In this document: piece after piece, positions 1-10,851 of the stretch
Layout: each line of letters begins with the position of its first letter
Position numbering within the stretch: the stretch's first letter is position 1
Assembly (NCBI GenBank): GCA_032821775.1
Contig: JAVLRN010000016.1
Location: 62,001 to 126,000, forward strand
Reading direction: 5' to 3'
Source: Sanguinoderma infundibulare
Lineage: Eukaryota > Basidiomycota > Agaricomycetes > Polyporales > Polyporaceae
Length of the DNA stretch: 64,000 bases
Notes under the pieces: generated by a model
Database searches by the model: none
What the model was told of the DNA's origin: nothing
What the model saw: only the letters and a program-made list of their open reading frames with translations
Translations under genes and position numbers: made by a program

Positions 1-1094
1 CACAGCACCATTCGCGCATGATCCCATCTCAACATTTCCCAACTGAAAACCGAGGGAGTGACCTTGGAACGTAATCATTTGGGCTGGTTTGGTACTGCAG
101 CTGACGTGTTTCCAGGCGTGCGCACTGAATAGAACAAAAATGAAAGCAGGAAAACGGTGCGCGCACGACAAAAGAGATGCACAGCTGGGAAGCAACGAGC
201 AGAGGCGCGCGAGTGCTGTACAGAGCTCGCAAAGACCACCCAGCATCGATGGAGTCCTCATGTCGAGGGCGCGATCCCGTCAAAGACACGCTTGGTACGT
301 TGTTCTTCGGATCGCGTTGGAGCGCGTCGTCGCGAACACTTACCGCGGCTTCTCGACAGAACATTCGCAGCTTTGGCATGCATCTTGGTACCACGTCCGC
401 CTGGAATGCAATTGTACTGTGCCATTGGCTTGCGGAGTATCCGAAAATGGTACGTCCTCGAACAAGTCCCGCGCGGCACACTGAAGTCAATTCGAATTGT
501 CAGGCCTTCAGGCGCGAATCTCGAACTTTCACAGTATGGATGCTTGGTACTGTCTCCGCTCGCCCATGGACAATGTCGGCCGCTTCCGCTATTCCTCCGT
601 AAGGCACCTTCCGCACGCCATTCCATCTCTCAACATCCCCCAACCGACAACAGAGGGAGCGACACTCCAGGGTGAGCTAGTTTGTTCCACGCAGGGCCAC
701 ACATCTCAACATCCTCAGGCTCTCCTGCACTCAATGCGCGGCCTCTCGAGTCGAATGGACGGTGATTCGTGGGAGTGCATAGTGTGTATATACGAGTAGT
801 GTACTGTGTATTAGGTAGCTGTACTGAATCAAGTGGTTTTCGCTGAACTCCCGAGTGCATGAATTGAGTGCGCTACTGCCCAGAACGTGTCCTCCTGTCC
901 CGCAGACCCCTCCTATCGTCTCCCAGAGCTCCCTACTGTACTATAGTCCCTACAACATGCTCCTACAGTCCCTAAAACATGCCCTATCACAGCCGTTCTA
1001 CCTGGTACTCCCGTCGCCGCTTGCCCCACTTCGCCGCGCTCTACTCAACGCCTCGGCTATCATGCACACAGCCACACGTTCGGGCGAACAAAAT
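1..1094. repeat. Repeat R, left copy (truncated by window edge)
   Basis: This stretch aligns end to end, at roughly 90% identity by eye, with 30,308-31,415 and 42,307-43,414. Shared landmarks are the TGTATATACGAGTAGTGTACTG block (near 785) and the short 'gtcccta.aacatgc' reiterations (920-990). Similarity stops at about 1,094, just after the small inverted repeat GTTCG/CGAAC, which is the same point at which the other copies leave R. Open frames here are short, overlap on both strands and match no family I know, so I call no gene. It may be a mobile or recombinogenic sequence; no transposase is visible. Confidence 0.75.
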
Positions 1095-1190
1095 CGCGGC
1101 TCCATGGCCTATGATGCTCACAGCGTGGATGCCGCCGCGATCAGCGTCCTGGGCCTCCACCGCAGCGCGTCCCCGTCCAAGCTCGACCAT
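1095..1190 (-). pseudogene. Relic of the acyltransferase 3' end
   Basis: About 90 bases right of R resemble two separate parts of the acyltransferase gene at 10,852-12,273. Positions 1,105-1,145 match its last codons and stop region (10,838-10,890). Positions 1,150-1,185 match the Asp-Gly-Asp-Ala-Pro region near 11,066-11,095. The pieces are joined by deletion and cannot code for protein. The relic suggests that another acyltransferase copy once lay left of the alpha/beta hydrolase gene. It touches that gene's stop codon. Confidence 0.5.
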
Positions 1191-2574
1191 CACCCAGCAT
1201 TCGTAAAGCTGAGAAGCCAACGCAGACCATCCCGCGCTTCGCGGTCCACCTGAACGCCAGCCGCGATGGCGGGAAAGGTGTAATAGAAGCCATGTGGGAC
1301 TCCAGGATGCCTGCACGAATCGTCAGTAGTCAGTCTCGACTATCGAAAACTATAATGGTACAGAGCTCACATCACGAATCGAGTAGGGACTGCAGCTTCT
1401 CGCAGCGCCCTCTCGTACACGACTCCGTCGTCACGAAGAGTATCCACGGCCGTACATTGAATAAAAGCAGGCGCCAATCCGGCATGAGACGGTGCCAGAA
1501 GCGGAGAGAGCCTGAGATCGGAGGGCGGCGCCTGATACAGCTCTATAGACGTTCGATAGTTAGTCAGCCAAGACCTTGTTTGCTCTCCCTTGTCAAAGCG
1601 CTGCTTACTGTAAACTTTCATAAGACCTGCAGCCGGCACCGTAACCATGTCCATGTCTTCCCCAAAAGAGCGCCACTCCGACTTGTACCTACAGACGGGT
1701 GTGATGAGCGGGGTCGGGCGGGGCTGCATGGTGACAAAGAACGGCTCACTTCTCAGGAACGACCTCTGGATGGACCACGCCAGCCTCGCGCAGGTATTGG
1801 CCTGTGAGAGGCCTCCCTTCAAAGAAGGCGTCGTCCCGAGCTTGCAGGGCGATAGCAGCCGCAAGGTTCCCGCCCGCAGAGACCCCTCCGACGAGGTATC
1901 CCTTGCTTAACGAGACTTTCAGATCGGTAGCGTGCTCGGCGGCCCATTTGACCGCCGCGTAGGAGTCTTCGAACGGGACAGGGAACGGATGCTGGGGAGC
2001 AAGTCTGGACAATATCGGTCAGCTTTTCTGACGGGCCAGAACACTCGTTGTCTCAAGCGGCATACCTATAATTGACATTGACGACGACCAAACCCAGCTC
2101 AATGGCGATGGTTCGGAGGTGGTTGTCATCCATTTCGAGGTCCCCATAAATGAAACCTAAACAAACGAGAGCGGTAAGCGGAACGCGGAAGTAGCTCTCA
2201 TTTAATTATTTGGCACAAACACACCTCCACCATGGAACCACACGAGCACGGGGTAGGTTGCATCGTTCCCACCAGACGTCGGCGTGATGATTCGCACCGG
2301 AATCTCGCCGCCAGCGACCGGCACAGTCTTATCAGCCACGGTATACTGCGATTCTGTCGCGGACGGACGAGCTATGTCATGATCACGGCACACGTTCAAG
2401 TGCGGATGGAGACTTACTGTCCGAAAGTTTTGTCCCGTAGTGTCGATTGAGTACAAGGTGAACCATTTCCATCGCCTGCCGTTTCCACTCCTCGATGGAC
2501 ATGCCCTCTGGGGGTCCGCCTCGCAACTTAGTAGATGGATCAGCCGCAAAGGCTGCTACGTATTCCGGATCCAT
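1190..2574 (-). CDS. Alpha/beta hydrolase-3 family esterase/lipase, six exons
   Basis: Splicing at GT-AG introns gives one open frame of about 356 residues. Exons, in minus-strand order, are 2574-2418, 2353-2225, 2156-2066, 2004-1750, 1688-1371 and 1310-1190. The product begins MDPEYVAAFAADPSTK. It carries the oxyanion-hole motif HGGG after a LVWF strand (split across exons 2/3), the nucleophile elbow GVSAGG, an acidic residue in DTLRDDG, and the catalytic His in PHGFYYTF near the C terminus. These are the hallmarks of hormone-sensitive-lipase-like esterases (Pfam Abhydrolase_3), which hydrolyse small esters. No secretion signal is obvious, so a cytosolic role is likely. All exons keep phase, so the gene looks functional. 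The natural substrate cannot be told from sequence. Confidence 0.88.
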
Positions 2575-3213
2575 GCTGATGATAGAGCTGGGGGGGCGGA
2601 GGAGTTCAGTGGGGGCTTGGAGAGGGGGAGTTAGGGGTTATTGGCATCGTCTACTTAAGTCCGGCGTTGGTCCTGCGGAGCGGCGGGAAAACGGCCGGGA
2701 CCGACGCGTGTTGTGACTCTAGCCAGAGTCAATGCGGTCGCATCGGATATTCCTGCGGATGGTGCGCGTCGCTCCGTTGCCGGTCGCATCTACCAACGGT
2801 TTCAGAAGTCTCCAAACCACTCAAATTACGCATAACGTTAACACACCATCGGAGCTCCGGATCCTGTCGTATCGAGAGCGCGCCCACAGGGTATCGGAGC
2901 TCGTACAAGGGTTCCAGGTCACTTATACGTAGTTGCAACATCTGCGGAACATCAGAAGTGGCGTGCGTCGGGCGCCGACGCTGTCCTGCCCCCGCGATGA
3001 GACCGATGATGATTAAGAGGGGGGTGACGGCAGCTGTAACAACGCCCTTGGACAACCCATACCTTTGGGTTGGATAAGAAGATATCATAGCTCACAAGAG
3101 GACATGCCTCGGTGTGAGCCGCCGAGGCTCCATCTCCGGTCTGAAACATATCGGTATCCAAAACCCAAGAGCCCAAGAGAAATCCCCCAGACCGCCGCAT
3201 TATCCCAGCCTCG
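2575..3213. other. Intergenic, no gene recognised
   Basis: This holds the upstream region of the hydrolase and the downstream region of the methyltransferase. A 119-codon minus-strand frame (2,729-3,088) has a hydrophobic N-terminal stretch (VVTAAVTPLLIIIGLIAGAG) but matches no family I know and has no counterpart near the second methyltransferase copy. I do not call it a gene. Confidence 0.5.
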
Positions 3214-4392
3214 CTACGCCCACCCAATCACATAGCGAACGTACTCCACCTCCGAACGACGCCCGTCCTCACCCTCGCAGACAATTGGCTCCTTCTCCAC
3301 CACACGCAGCGCTAGCTCTGTCTGAGAGGTTGTCCTCACGGGGAAAAGTTCCTGTACCATGCGCGTTTCGGAGGTGTGGGTGGGACGGAGGGGCATGATG
3401 AGGTGGAAGCAGGGAATTGGGGAACCAACGGGAACGGACCGGGGAAGAAGGGCGGCGAGTGTGTCGCGAATCCACGACGCGTGGGTCGGCTCGTAGATAA
3501 CATCCGCCGCGAGGATGACGTCGAATGGCTTGTCGAAAGGCTGTTGGGGAATTTGTAGTCCCACCCAGCTAGGAAGAGAATACTCGGACCAATCGAGTGC
3601 TTGTGCGCTGAGCGAAACCTGACCGGGGAAAAAGTTTGCGTTGATGTTGTGCTCCAGGTTGGCAAGCACGGCTGGGTGGTTGTCCGACGCGACGACGGTC
3701 GCTCTCGCTCCGCGCATAGACAAGAACTTGGCAACGACCAAACTCACCAGCCCCGTCCCAGCCCCAAGCTCCAGTATCCGTACTTCCCGACCGCTACCCA
3801 GCACCGAGTCCGATAGTCCGAACTTCTCTGGCTCTTCTACCACCATCTCCGCCATAAGGTACGCGCTACCCCACGTCTGCGCTCCAACCGTGGCCGAGTC
3901 GCCCTCGACGGAGATCGACGCGTCCGTCAAGCTGATGTCGATGTCGGCTTCGAGAGAGGGCGTGTGGAACGCGTACCGGCGGGTCAGAGTCCTGACTGCA
4001 GCGGTCCCAGCGCACGCAGCGATAAGCTCCGTAGCACAGCGGATGAGGCCTTCAACCTTGTCCTCGCCACCCGATGGATGCACGTCGTCCTCGAGTGGGT
4101 AGGGAAGGAGGGAGGCTTGGGAGACGAGTCCAGTGAGCCAACGGACGGCGTATGCCCGCTCGAACTCGTCCAAACGCAGGGATTCTAGCGCGGCCTTCTC
4201 CTCATCATCTTCAACAGAGCCATGGGTGTCGTGTGGAGGCTTGCGGTCGACGCGACGAGTTCCGCGGATGGGAGGGTTGTAGAGGGTACGGAGGGACTCG
4301 ACCAGGCTCGCTAGCGCCTCGACAGGATGCTCGTGGATCTTGCGGATTGGAGGCAGAGTCGAGGACGGAGCGGGGAAGACACAGAGAGTCAT
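3214..4392 (-). CDS. SAM-dependent protein methyltransferase (family 16 type), copy I
   Basis: This is a single-exon gene of 392 codons. Residues 205-216 carry motif I (ILELGAGTGLV), which binds S-adenosylmethionine. The acidic post-I loop VASDNHPAVLANLEHN follows, then the motif DVILAADVIYEP near residue 300, typical of the METTL21/family-16 lysine methyltransferases. An AQTWGSAYLMAE segment about 30 residues before motif I is also family-like. The N-terminal 150 residues resemble the helical extension of fungal members of this family. The target protein is unknown; location is probably cytosolic or nuclear. A decayed paralogue lies at 13,237-14,040, and a membrane-protein gene follows in the divergent direction at 5,115. 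Confidence 0.85.
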   Translation of the reverse strand: MTLCVFPAPSSTLPPIRKIHEHPVEALASLVESLRTLYNPPIRGTRRVDRKPPHDTHGSVEDDEEKAALESLRLDEFERAYAVRWLTGLVSQASLLPYPLEDDVHPSGGEDKVEGLIRCATELIAACAGTAAVRTLTRRYAFHTPSLEADIDISLTDASISVEGDSATVGAQTWGSAYLMAEMVVEEPEKFGLSDSVLGSGREVRILELGAGTGLVSLVVAKFLSMRGARATVVASDNHPAVLANLEHNINANFFPGQVSLSAQALDWSEYSLPSWVGLQIPQQPFDKPFDVILAADVIYEPTHASWIRDTLAALLPRSVPVGSPIPCFHLIMPLRPTHTSETRMVQELFPVRTTSQTELALRVVEKEPIVCEGEDGRRSEVEYVRYVIGWA

Positions 4393-5114
4393 TCAAGGAT
4401 GGAAAGCCTGAGGACGTCGCCCGAGGTTGGTTGGTACGAGCAGGTCGAGAGCAGGCAGTGAGAGTTCGGGTGCAAGATGCCCAAGACCTTCAAGCGCCTG
4501 TTCGAACTTGTACTTCTACCGTCATCCACCGCTACAACAGACGAAGCACTGGTGAGTTGATAACACTGCGAGTCTCATTGTAATGTCCTCATAAGTAACC
4601 CCCGCAGCCATCCTGCGGCACAAATAGGGCGAATCCTTGCAAAGAACGTCCATACATGGGTCTGGGGCGCGGTTTTCAAAGCCAATTCATCACCGAACCC
4701 ACACGTGCCGCAGCCAGACATCCTAGCTTTTTTTGCCCTGAGAAGCTCTCAGGCTCATGGCAAGAAGGTCGCGGTGTTTCATGACCGACCAGGGCAACGC
4801 AGGACAACACAGAGCGACACACAGCCGGGCGATGCAGAGACCAATTCGAACCATGGGACAGCCTGAGCTGGTTCCTGATGTGCGTCGTCCAGAGTCGTCG
4901 TCAGTTTCTTCACCATCTTTGTAACCGAGGATCGGCAGCGCGCTCCATCGCGATCGGAGTGCAGTAGAATCGTGTCCGCTAATCAATCATTTTTGCTCTG
5001 GCATATGTAGCCCGTCCATGATAAAGCACGGACCTGTGGTGCCTGTCGCCTACGTATCCCGTCAGTCCTCCCCCTTGCGGTCCGCGACGAACGCGCCACG
5101 CCACCTTTCGTACA
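4393..5114. promoter_or_regulatory. Divergent intergenic region, methyltransferase/DUF6533, copy I
   Basis: This 0.7-kb spacer separates the divergently read methyltransferase and DUF6533 genes. It is retained, with small indels, as 14,041-14,737 in the second copy, so it was duplicated together with both genes. It must contain both promoters; I see no clear TATA box close to either start. Short frames on both strands lack family similarity. Confidence 0.45.
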
Positions 5115-6759
5115 ATGGCGGATTCCCAAGATGCGGCCCAAATTATAGCACTGACCGATGGATTGTGCGTACTTGTCTATCTTGCGAGATCCGATGCGCT
5201 CTCTGATCCAGATCGCACACGAAGCATTTCTGCACAATATGCGAACATTGCTGTGTTTTGTATGTGCTTTACTCTTGCTGTTCTACGATGACCATAACTT
5301 GACTCCCTCGCCGCAGCATTTATCATTTATGAATACTTCATCACGTTCGACCTCGAGGTGGACTTGTTCTGGAAGAGACGGCTCACCGGGGCTGGCATTT
5401 TGTTTCTCCTCAATCGCTACCTCACTCTGTGGATACGGAGTGCTGATATCAGTGAAGTATACATCACATCGGTGACGGTGAGCAACCTTTGCGTTCAATA
5501 GGCTTTTCTAACCTCTTTCTAGAGGTAAGACATCTGAATCCAGATACCCATCTCCAACTCTGAACCTGACGCAAACGTTGAAGTTGCACTGGCCTCGTAA
5601 AAGCGTACGTACTCTTAAATGAGCTCCAGTACGTGATATGGGGAGGTAAGCCATCACGACCTCCAAGGATCCTCTTCTCACGACTCCCCAGCGTTTTCCG
5701 CCTTGCGAACATTCGCCCTGAGCAGGAGTTTGCTCACCGCGCTTGCCGTTGGTCTGCTCTCGATTGCCCCGTTCGTGGTGAACCTTGTAAGCTGTCTTAC
5801 CGCTGACATATCTGACATATTTGTGCGCCGGTCTAACGATCGGCAGGTTGCATACTACGGCATCATGCAAGTCACTGGAGACGTAGACTCAATCTCCGGC
5901 TGTGGGGTCGCGCCCACAGCTCCGATCACCCTGATGCAGTCGACCATGTGAGTGGAAAACTACCCAGCCGTTGGTTCCTCGTGCTCATCAAAGTGTAGAT
6001 GTATGTTCGCCTACGATATATCTACATATCCTGTTACTAACATTAGTATCCTCGTACCAGTCGTCATCGTTTCTCGGGGCAGTCTTATCGTAACAGACAT
6101 CACTGTTCTGCTCGTAACGTGGTGGCGCACGTACCAGCGCGGCATGAGCGGAGTGTTTTCGGGCAAACGGACACTCTCGAATGTCATTCTGGTCGATGGT
6201 GAGCACCTAACATTTCTACGTATAGCAATATCTGACGTCTTTTGTATAGGAACCGGCTTCTTCCTGTCAGTGTTCCCATTGGATATGGTGCTGGCCATAT
6301 CTCTGACGAGTCTGTGTAGTGTCCTGTTGGCCCTAAATGTGGTCCATCTTTCCCTTACGCTCGTGGTACGTGACCGTTTCGCAATGCTGTACCGGCCTAC
6401 GTCCCTGATGCCACCTACAGGGTTACTCCAATCCTGATAGCATCAACACCAGCCAGATCACCTATTTCTCCGAGCCGTAAGTTATCCTCCCTCTCCGTCT
6501 AGCGCTGCGGAAGTGACATTCTCGGCTTGATAGGATCACAAGCGTGCTCGTATCCCGCTTCCTCCTCGACCTTCAAGCCGCCAGCCTCCGTACCGTCGAC
6601 CTGGGCGGGCAGAGTGCTCACGGGTACGGGACAAGCTCCGACGCCGATATCAGTACGCTCTCCTTCGCGACGGTCGTCGGCTCAATCGCTTCGCATCTCG
6701 ACGGATATGGAGACGACGACGAACGTAACTGTGACGATCACGCCTTTGGGGGAGAATGA
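5115..6759 (+). CDS. DUF6533-family multi-pass membrane protein, copy I
   Basis: Start ATG begins MADSQDAAQIIA. After the first intron the text reads ISAQYANIAVF, then FIIYEYFITFDLEVDLFWKR, then GILFLLNRYLTLW. This tyrosine-rich block followed by LF..LNRY is the signature of the basidiomycete DUF6533 proteins. Later exons read LQYVIWG / AFSALRTFALSRSLLTALAV (membrane helix), VPVVIVSRGSLIVTDITVLL (helix), GKRTLSNVILVDG, and the terminal ITSVLVSRFLLDLQAASL ending at 6,759. About seven exons give around 300 residues and several membrane helices. The biological role of this family is unknown to me. Exon joins were inferred by eye from GT-AG sites and phase; the gene looks intact. Confidence 0.78.
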
Positions 6760-7041
6760 TGAATCTGAGGGACAAATGGAAGCGTCCCGTGTATTTGTGT
6801 TCAGTTCTGTCCCTCTTTTGACCCCAAGGTTGTCGTAGACCGTGTCTGCGCATGGATGCATGACCTTGCTTCGGCTTTGGCATCTCGGAATAAAACCCGA
6901 GAAGACGATAACGTGAGCCCAATTGACACAGGCATGCCCGAGTCCTCCATTCAAGTATTTCTCTGTTCGTACGTCTCTAGGTTAAAGTTCGACTCGAAGA
7001 CGATGTGAAGGCGTCACATGAGTCTCCCAAGCTGAGGAGTA

Positions 7042-7048
7042 TATAAAT
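7042..7048 (+). promoter_or_regulatory. TATA box of the P450 relic, copy I
   Basis: TATAAAT lies 60 bases before the ATG of the P450 N-terminal exon. The second copy has an altered counterpart (tatatacataaat near 16,663-16,675) at a similar distance. Confidence 0.5.
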
Positions 7049-7107
7049 GGTCCCGCTAAGTCTTCATCCAGACGCCACGCTTCCTCTCCTACTGACGACT
7101 GGCAAGA

Positions 7108-7745
7108 ATGGGAAATGTCCAGACAGTCATACTCACTGGTGTGGTCATAGCCGGCGCGATCTACGCCGTCCGATGGTACAATAGTCCTATGAGTACATCA
7201 CACGGTGGTTACCGCTACGGTTCCTATTCGCTGACCCTTGAGTATCGAGCATAGCTAAACTCAATCCCCACCGTTGGCGTTTCCTCCCTCCCCGGATTAT
7301 CTTATCTCACCGCTTTGCGTACTTTGCGCAACGGCAGGGAGATACTGGAGGAGGGCTACAGAAATGTACCCGTCTCTCTCGGCGTATTGTGCATACATAT
7401 CTGTTCATGATCCTTTGCGTTATTAGTATCACGGATCAGCGTTCAAGGTTGCCTTCCTGGATCAATGGATGGTCATTACCGCCGGGCGCAACACGGTCGA
7501 GGAGCTCAGGGCACGTCCAGATGAGGACCTGTCCATGCGGCTTGGAAGCCAAGAGGTGCGTGTCCGGTCCTGACTCGGCATCGCGAAGTCGGCTCTGAAG
7601 TAACGAGATGCGATAAGCCAAGCAAGTAATACAGAGTATGCACGTCCTCAAGCCTGAAGTCATTTCGGACCAGTACCAAATAACCATCGTGAAGGAGAAG
7701 CCCACACGGATGCTTCCGGTCATCCTACCGGACTGTAACTGGCTC
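7108..7745 (+). pseudogene. Cytochrome P450, N-terminal half only, copy I
   Basis: The first exon encodes a membrane anchor (MGNVQTVILTGVVIAGAIYA). The following pieces read IPTVGVSSLPGLSYLTALRT, REILEEGYRN, AFKVAFLDQWMVITAGRNTV, EELRARPDEDLSMRLGSQE and TMHVLKPEVISDQYQ. This order and wording are typical of the N-terminal region of basidiomycete P450s. The I-helix, the ExxR motif and the heme-binding Cys are absent: similarity ends near LPD at 7,742. The first 5' splice site has been lost (AT at 7,189-7,190 where the second copy has GT). So this is a broken gene, and its chemistry cannot be inferred. Confidence 0.75.
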
Positions 7746-7850
7746 GGACACGCCCGCCAAACCATTACACTCAAAGGCAGAATAACTGAAGGACTGCTTC
7801 TTCAGTCACCGGCGGGTATATATGTGCCATACCGGGCTTGTCCGTGCTAA

Positions 7851-8068
7851 GGGTGCCGTCACCCTTACAGTCTCCCGCTTTCTGTCCAACCTTCAGTTGG
7901 TCAAAGCTCGGTGTAACTGGCATAGACTTGAACGCAGACAATAGTGCTGAGCAATCCGACGTAGTCTTCAGCACGAGCCGACTCAGGTTCAGCGAGATTG
8001 TCGATTCGCTGGGATCCACCCTTACATCAGAGGAAGATGAGAGTGGGGCATGGGAATCTGGATGTTGA
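7851..8068 (+). pseudogene. DUF6533 C-terminal relic
   Basis: Directly after the P450 relic, the plus strand reads LTVSRFLSNLQLVKARCNW and, in another frame, SRLRFSEIVDSLGSTLTSEE. The first is the conserved 'SRFLLDLQ' end of DUF6533 proteins. The second is like their 'IVGSLG' tail. The two are out of frame and no upstream exons are present, so this is a remnant of a further family member. A shorter relic of the same tail is at 17,360-17,430. Confidence 0.6.
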
Positions 8069-8214
8069 CTGGACGCCGCACAATTTATATTTTCCAACGA
8101 CATACTATTGGATATCCTCGTACCAATCAGTCTAAAGCGAAGTACTCTGGATTTCCGTAATGGCATCTAACTCATCTCAGAATCCATCTACGCTCGTCGT
8201 ACGCTCCCATCTGA

Positions 8215-9580
8215 CTACTGACTAGCGGCGTCAGCTGGGGTGATTAATCCCACCTTCTCCGCCTCAAAAAGTCCGTCGATTGTGTCGTTGATCATCTTCC
8301 GCCAGTCCACATATTCAGTGATCCCCAATACCTCCCTCGCGCGTGTCACGTCGTTCTTCGACAGTGGTCCTGGGAGTTGGGGACCTTTCTCCGGTGATGG
8401 GAGTCTGTCACGCAGCCCCGGGCGCGTCTCGTGCAGGTACTTGACGACGGTGTCCCACATCGCCATTTCCGGGTCCGCAACGAGGAAGCGTTTCTCTTGG
8501 CGATCTACACCCGAGGGCAGCGGCTGAAGCTCGAGCGCGCGGACGTGCGCGCGAGCCACGTCGCGGACATCCACGTGGAAGGGGATGAGCTGGAATGGGA
8601 TCGGGCGGCCAGGCTCGCCAACGATGAGGTCGTAGACGAAATTTACGGTGGCGATGGAAGACGTGGTGAGCGGGAGTATGTGCGGGCCGTAGACGCACAC
8701 AGGACATACTACAATGGCGAGTTTATGTGAGACTTAAATCAGCATTGCGAGAACGTTGAAGCGAGGGACTTACTGGTCGCGATGTCGACCTCGGGGTGTT
8801 CCTTGGTGAACTCCCACGCAGCCTGCTCTGCTAGGATCTTTGCCGCACGGTAGACATACAAGCTATCGCGGCCTGGGTGGAGAAGATCCTCGCGGGATGT
8901 CCAACCCCAATCTGCACAATGTTTTACGACCTCTCAGTGTGGTGCACGACGTAATGCACTTCGATGAACACGCACGTTTCTCTGAGATCGTGAGACCCCG
9001 GTAGCTGTCGCTCGGCCCGGCTGCTCCAAATGTTCAAGCTGTGACCATTTCTCAGGATGATTATAATGGCTCACGGTCGACAAAGGCCCCCCAGCTACTC
9101 GTCACGACGAACTTTGTGATACCCTGAGCAATTGCTTGGTCCATAATGTTCTGCGTGCCCTGTACGGCACTCTGCGTAGTGTGATCGGTGATGTATCCTT
9201 GATCTATGCAAAATCAAAGTGACAGCACTGACTTGAAGGCAGCGCGCAGGGTCTTCTTTATTGGGGAGCGGTGAAGCGATATGGAAGATGGCGAAGACGT
9301 CTGTCGTGTGTCGCATTTGACCAATGCAAGGGTAACTTGAGGAGACAGGCATGACTGACCTTTTAGGGCATCGGTGAGGTCGCTGGTTGCAATGTCGTCA
9401 ACCTGGATGGCTTCAAAATCCTTGTTCTCCTTCCAAAAGTCACGAATGACTCCAAACTTTCCGCGGCGTGCTGTTCTGGACCAACCGTCAACAGCGGACG
9501 CAAATATGACGTGAGCAGGATACACACCCTCGAACGCGATATCCGGCATCGAGCAGTTGTTGAACGACATGAGAGGCGAT
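8215..9580 (-). pseudogene. NAD(P)-dependent epimerase/reductase (extended SDR), N terminus damaged
   Basis: Minus-strand exons spell an extended short-chain dehydrogenase of the dihydroflavonol-reductase/Gre2 type. From N to C they read RTARRGKFGVIRDFW, HIASPLPNKEDPARC, QSAVQGTQNIMDQAIAQGIT, KFVVTSSWGAFVDRE, then SLYVYRAAKILAEQAAWEF with the catalytic YxxxK, and a last exon of 160 codons beginning VYGPHILPLTTSSIATVN. The expected N-terminal VTGxxGxxG nucleotide-binding motif is not readable; its place is taken by FEGVYPAHVIFASAVDGW. I therefore score it as probably inactive, though a missed exon could rescue it. This gene is absent from the second segment copy. Confidence 0.65.
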
Positions 9581-10430
9581 GTATCCGGATGCGCCAGTGA
9601 CCTATGTACAAGGTTAACACCACCCGCACAGCATGGATGGATGATCTTCGCACCAAGATGAGCTTGTTGGAATTCATTCCGTGTTTCGTTGTGATGGACC
9701 AGGAAGTGCTGAGGGGAGTGAGCCAGTGAGGGCACCAGAAGCAGGAGTGATTCAAGACTATATGTGCCAACCCAAGGGTCAGGTTGGTCAGCGGGGGTGC
9801 CTACCATCCCCGAATCCAGAGTTCGATTCGGGTCCTACCGTTCTGATTCATGACAACAAGGATAAATTACCTGCCATGAAAAGGAAACCACTCCGGTCAG
9901 GTTTCCTCACTTCGATACATTCTGATGCTCGCCGGGCCTCGTGCAGGAAAGTGTGTGTCCGCAGGCTTCAAACGGACGGCCGGATGCCAAACCATGCAAG
10001 ACGGGTTCGGGTAAAAGTGGAAATTCCAAAGACTGACATCAGCGATAAGCGGGGATGAGCATGTACGAACCTTAGGGAAAATTACTCGATGTATACGTAC
10101 AGACATGGCGGCGGAAGGTGACAACCGTCACGGTTCCGGACAACCTGCGCTGCGGCGGTCCAGGGATCACAGCCACGAGACACTCACCGGCTACGTCATC
10201 GTCTTCAATTTAATTCTGCTCGCCCTTGAAGCTGAAGAGTGTTCCTCTGGATCTAGCGGAATGACTACCCGTCTTTCCACTTTGCGGTGCTGAGGTTCGA
10301 TCGAAAGATGGGTGTAGATTGCTGTCGAAGGAACACACACTGGCAATGTCCTTCAGGCTGGCGATCTGCCATAGGCGGTTTGAGTCCCATGACTCAAATC
10401 CCGACTACTTACTTACCATCTGCGCAGCCA
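9581..10430. other. Intergenic, no gene recognised
   Basis: This is the upstream region of the reductase and the right part of the block that is missing from the second segment copy. Frames of 60-135 codons on both strands overlap one another and show no family motif. Confidence 0.45.
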
Positions 10431-10755
10431 TCTGCGGCGTCACTATCACGGAGAAATGTACATGCGTCTCTCGCCACACTTCTGCCCGAAGAATTGCTGA
10501 CTGGTGTACGTAGTCCATTCTCAGAGTGGCCGCGCGCACACCGAGCCTCGGAAAGTGACGCACTCAAAGAAGGCAATTCCATTGTCGATACTATCCCAGC
10601 TACATGACGATTGGGTTAGATCAGGCGCGCGGAACTTGCACTCACCGTTCCGTGCCGCTCCAAGTAGGGTCATACCCTCAGTCAGAAACCCACCGATCGG
10701 GTATGGCGAACTCATCACTGAGCTCATCGAACAGGAAAACTACACGGGTGACTAG
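10430..10755 (+). other. Conserved unassigned segment, copy I
   Basis: This segment is kept, with about 85-90% identity by eye, as 16,893-17,255. In both copies a plus-strand frame begins MYVVHSQSGRAHTEPRKVTH and ends ELIEQENYTGD / ELLEQGNYTSD before a stop. The middle differs through an insertion or deletion between 10,620 and 10,700. I recognise no domain. It could be the decayed end of a P450 or another gene of the duplicated block; the matching C-terminal ending is the best hint that something here was once coding. Confidence 0.4.
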
Positions 10756-10851
10756 TCAGTCTACCAGATCATCGAGCATCGTTGGTAAAGTTGGCCCCCC
10801 ACCGCCCTCGCCAAGTACTGGATGAAAAGCGGGTCTATAGGCCCATGATGC

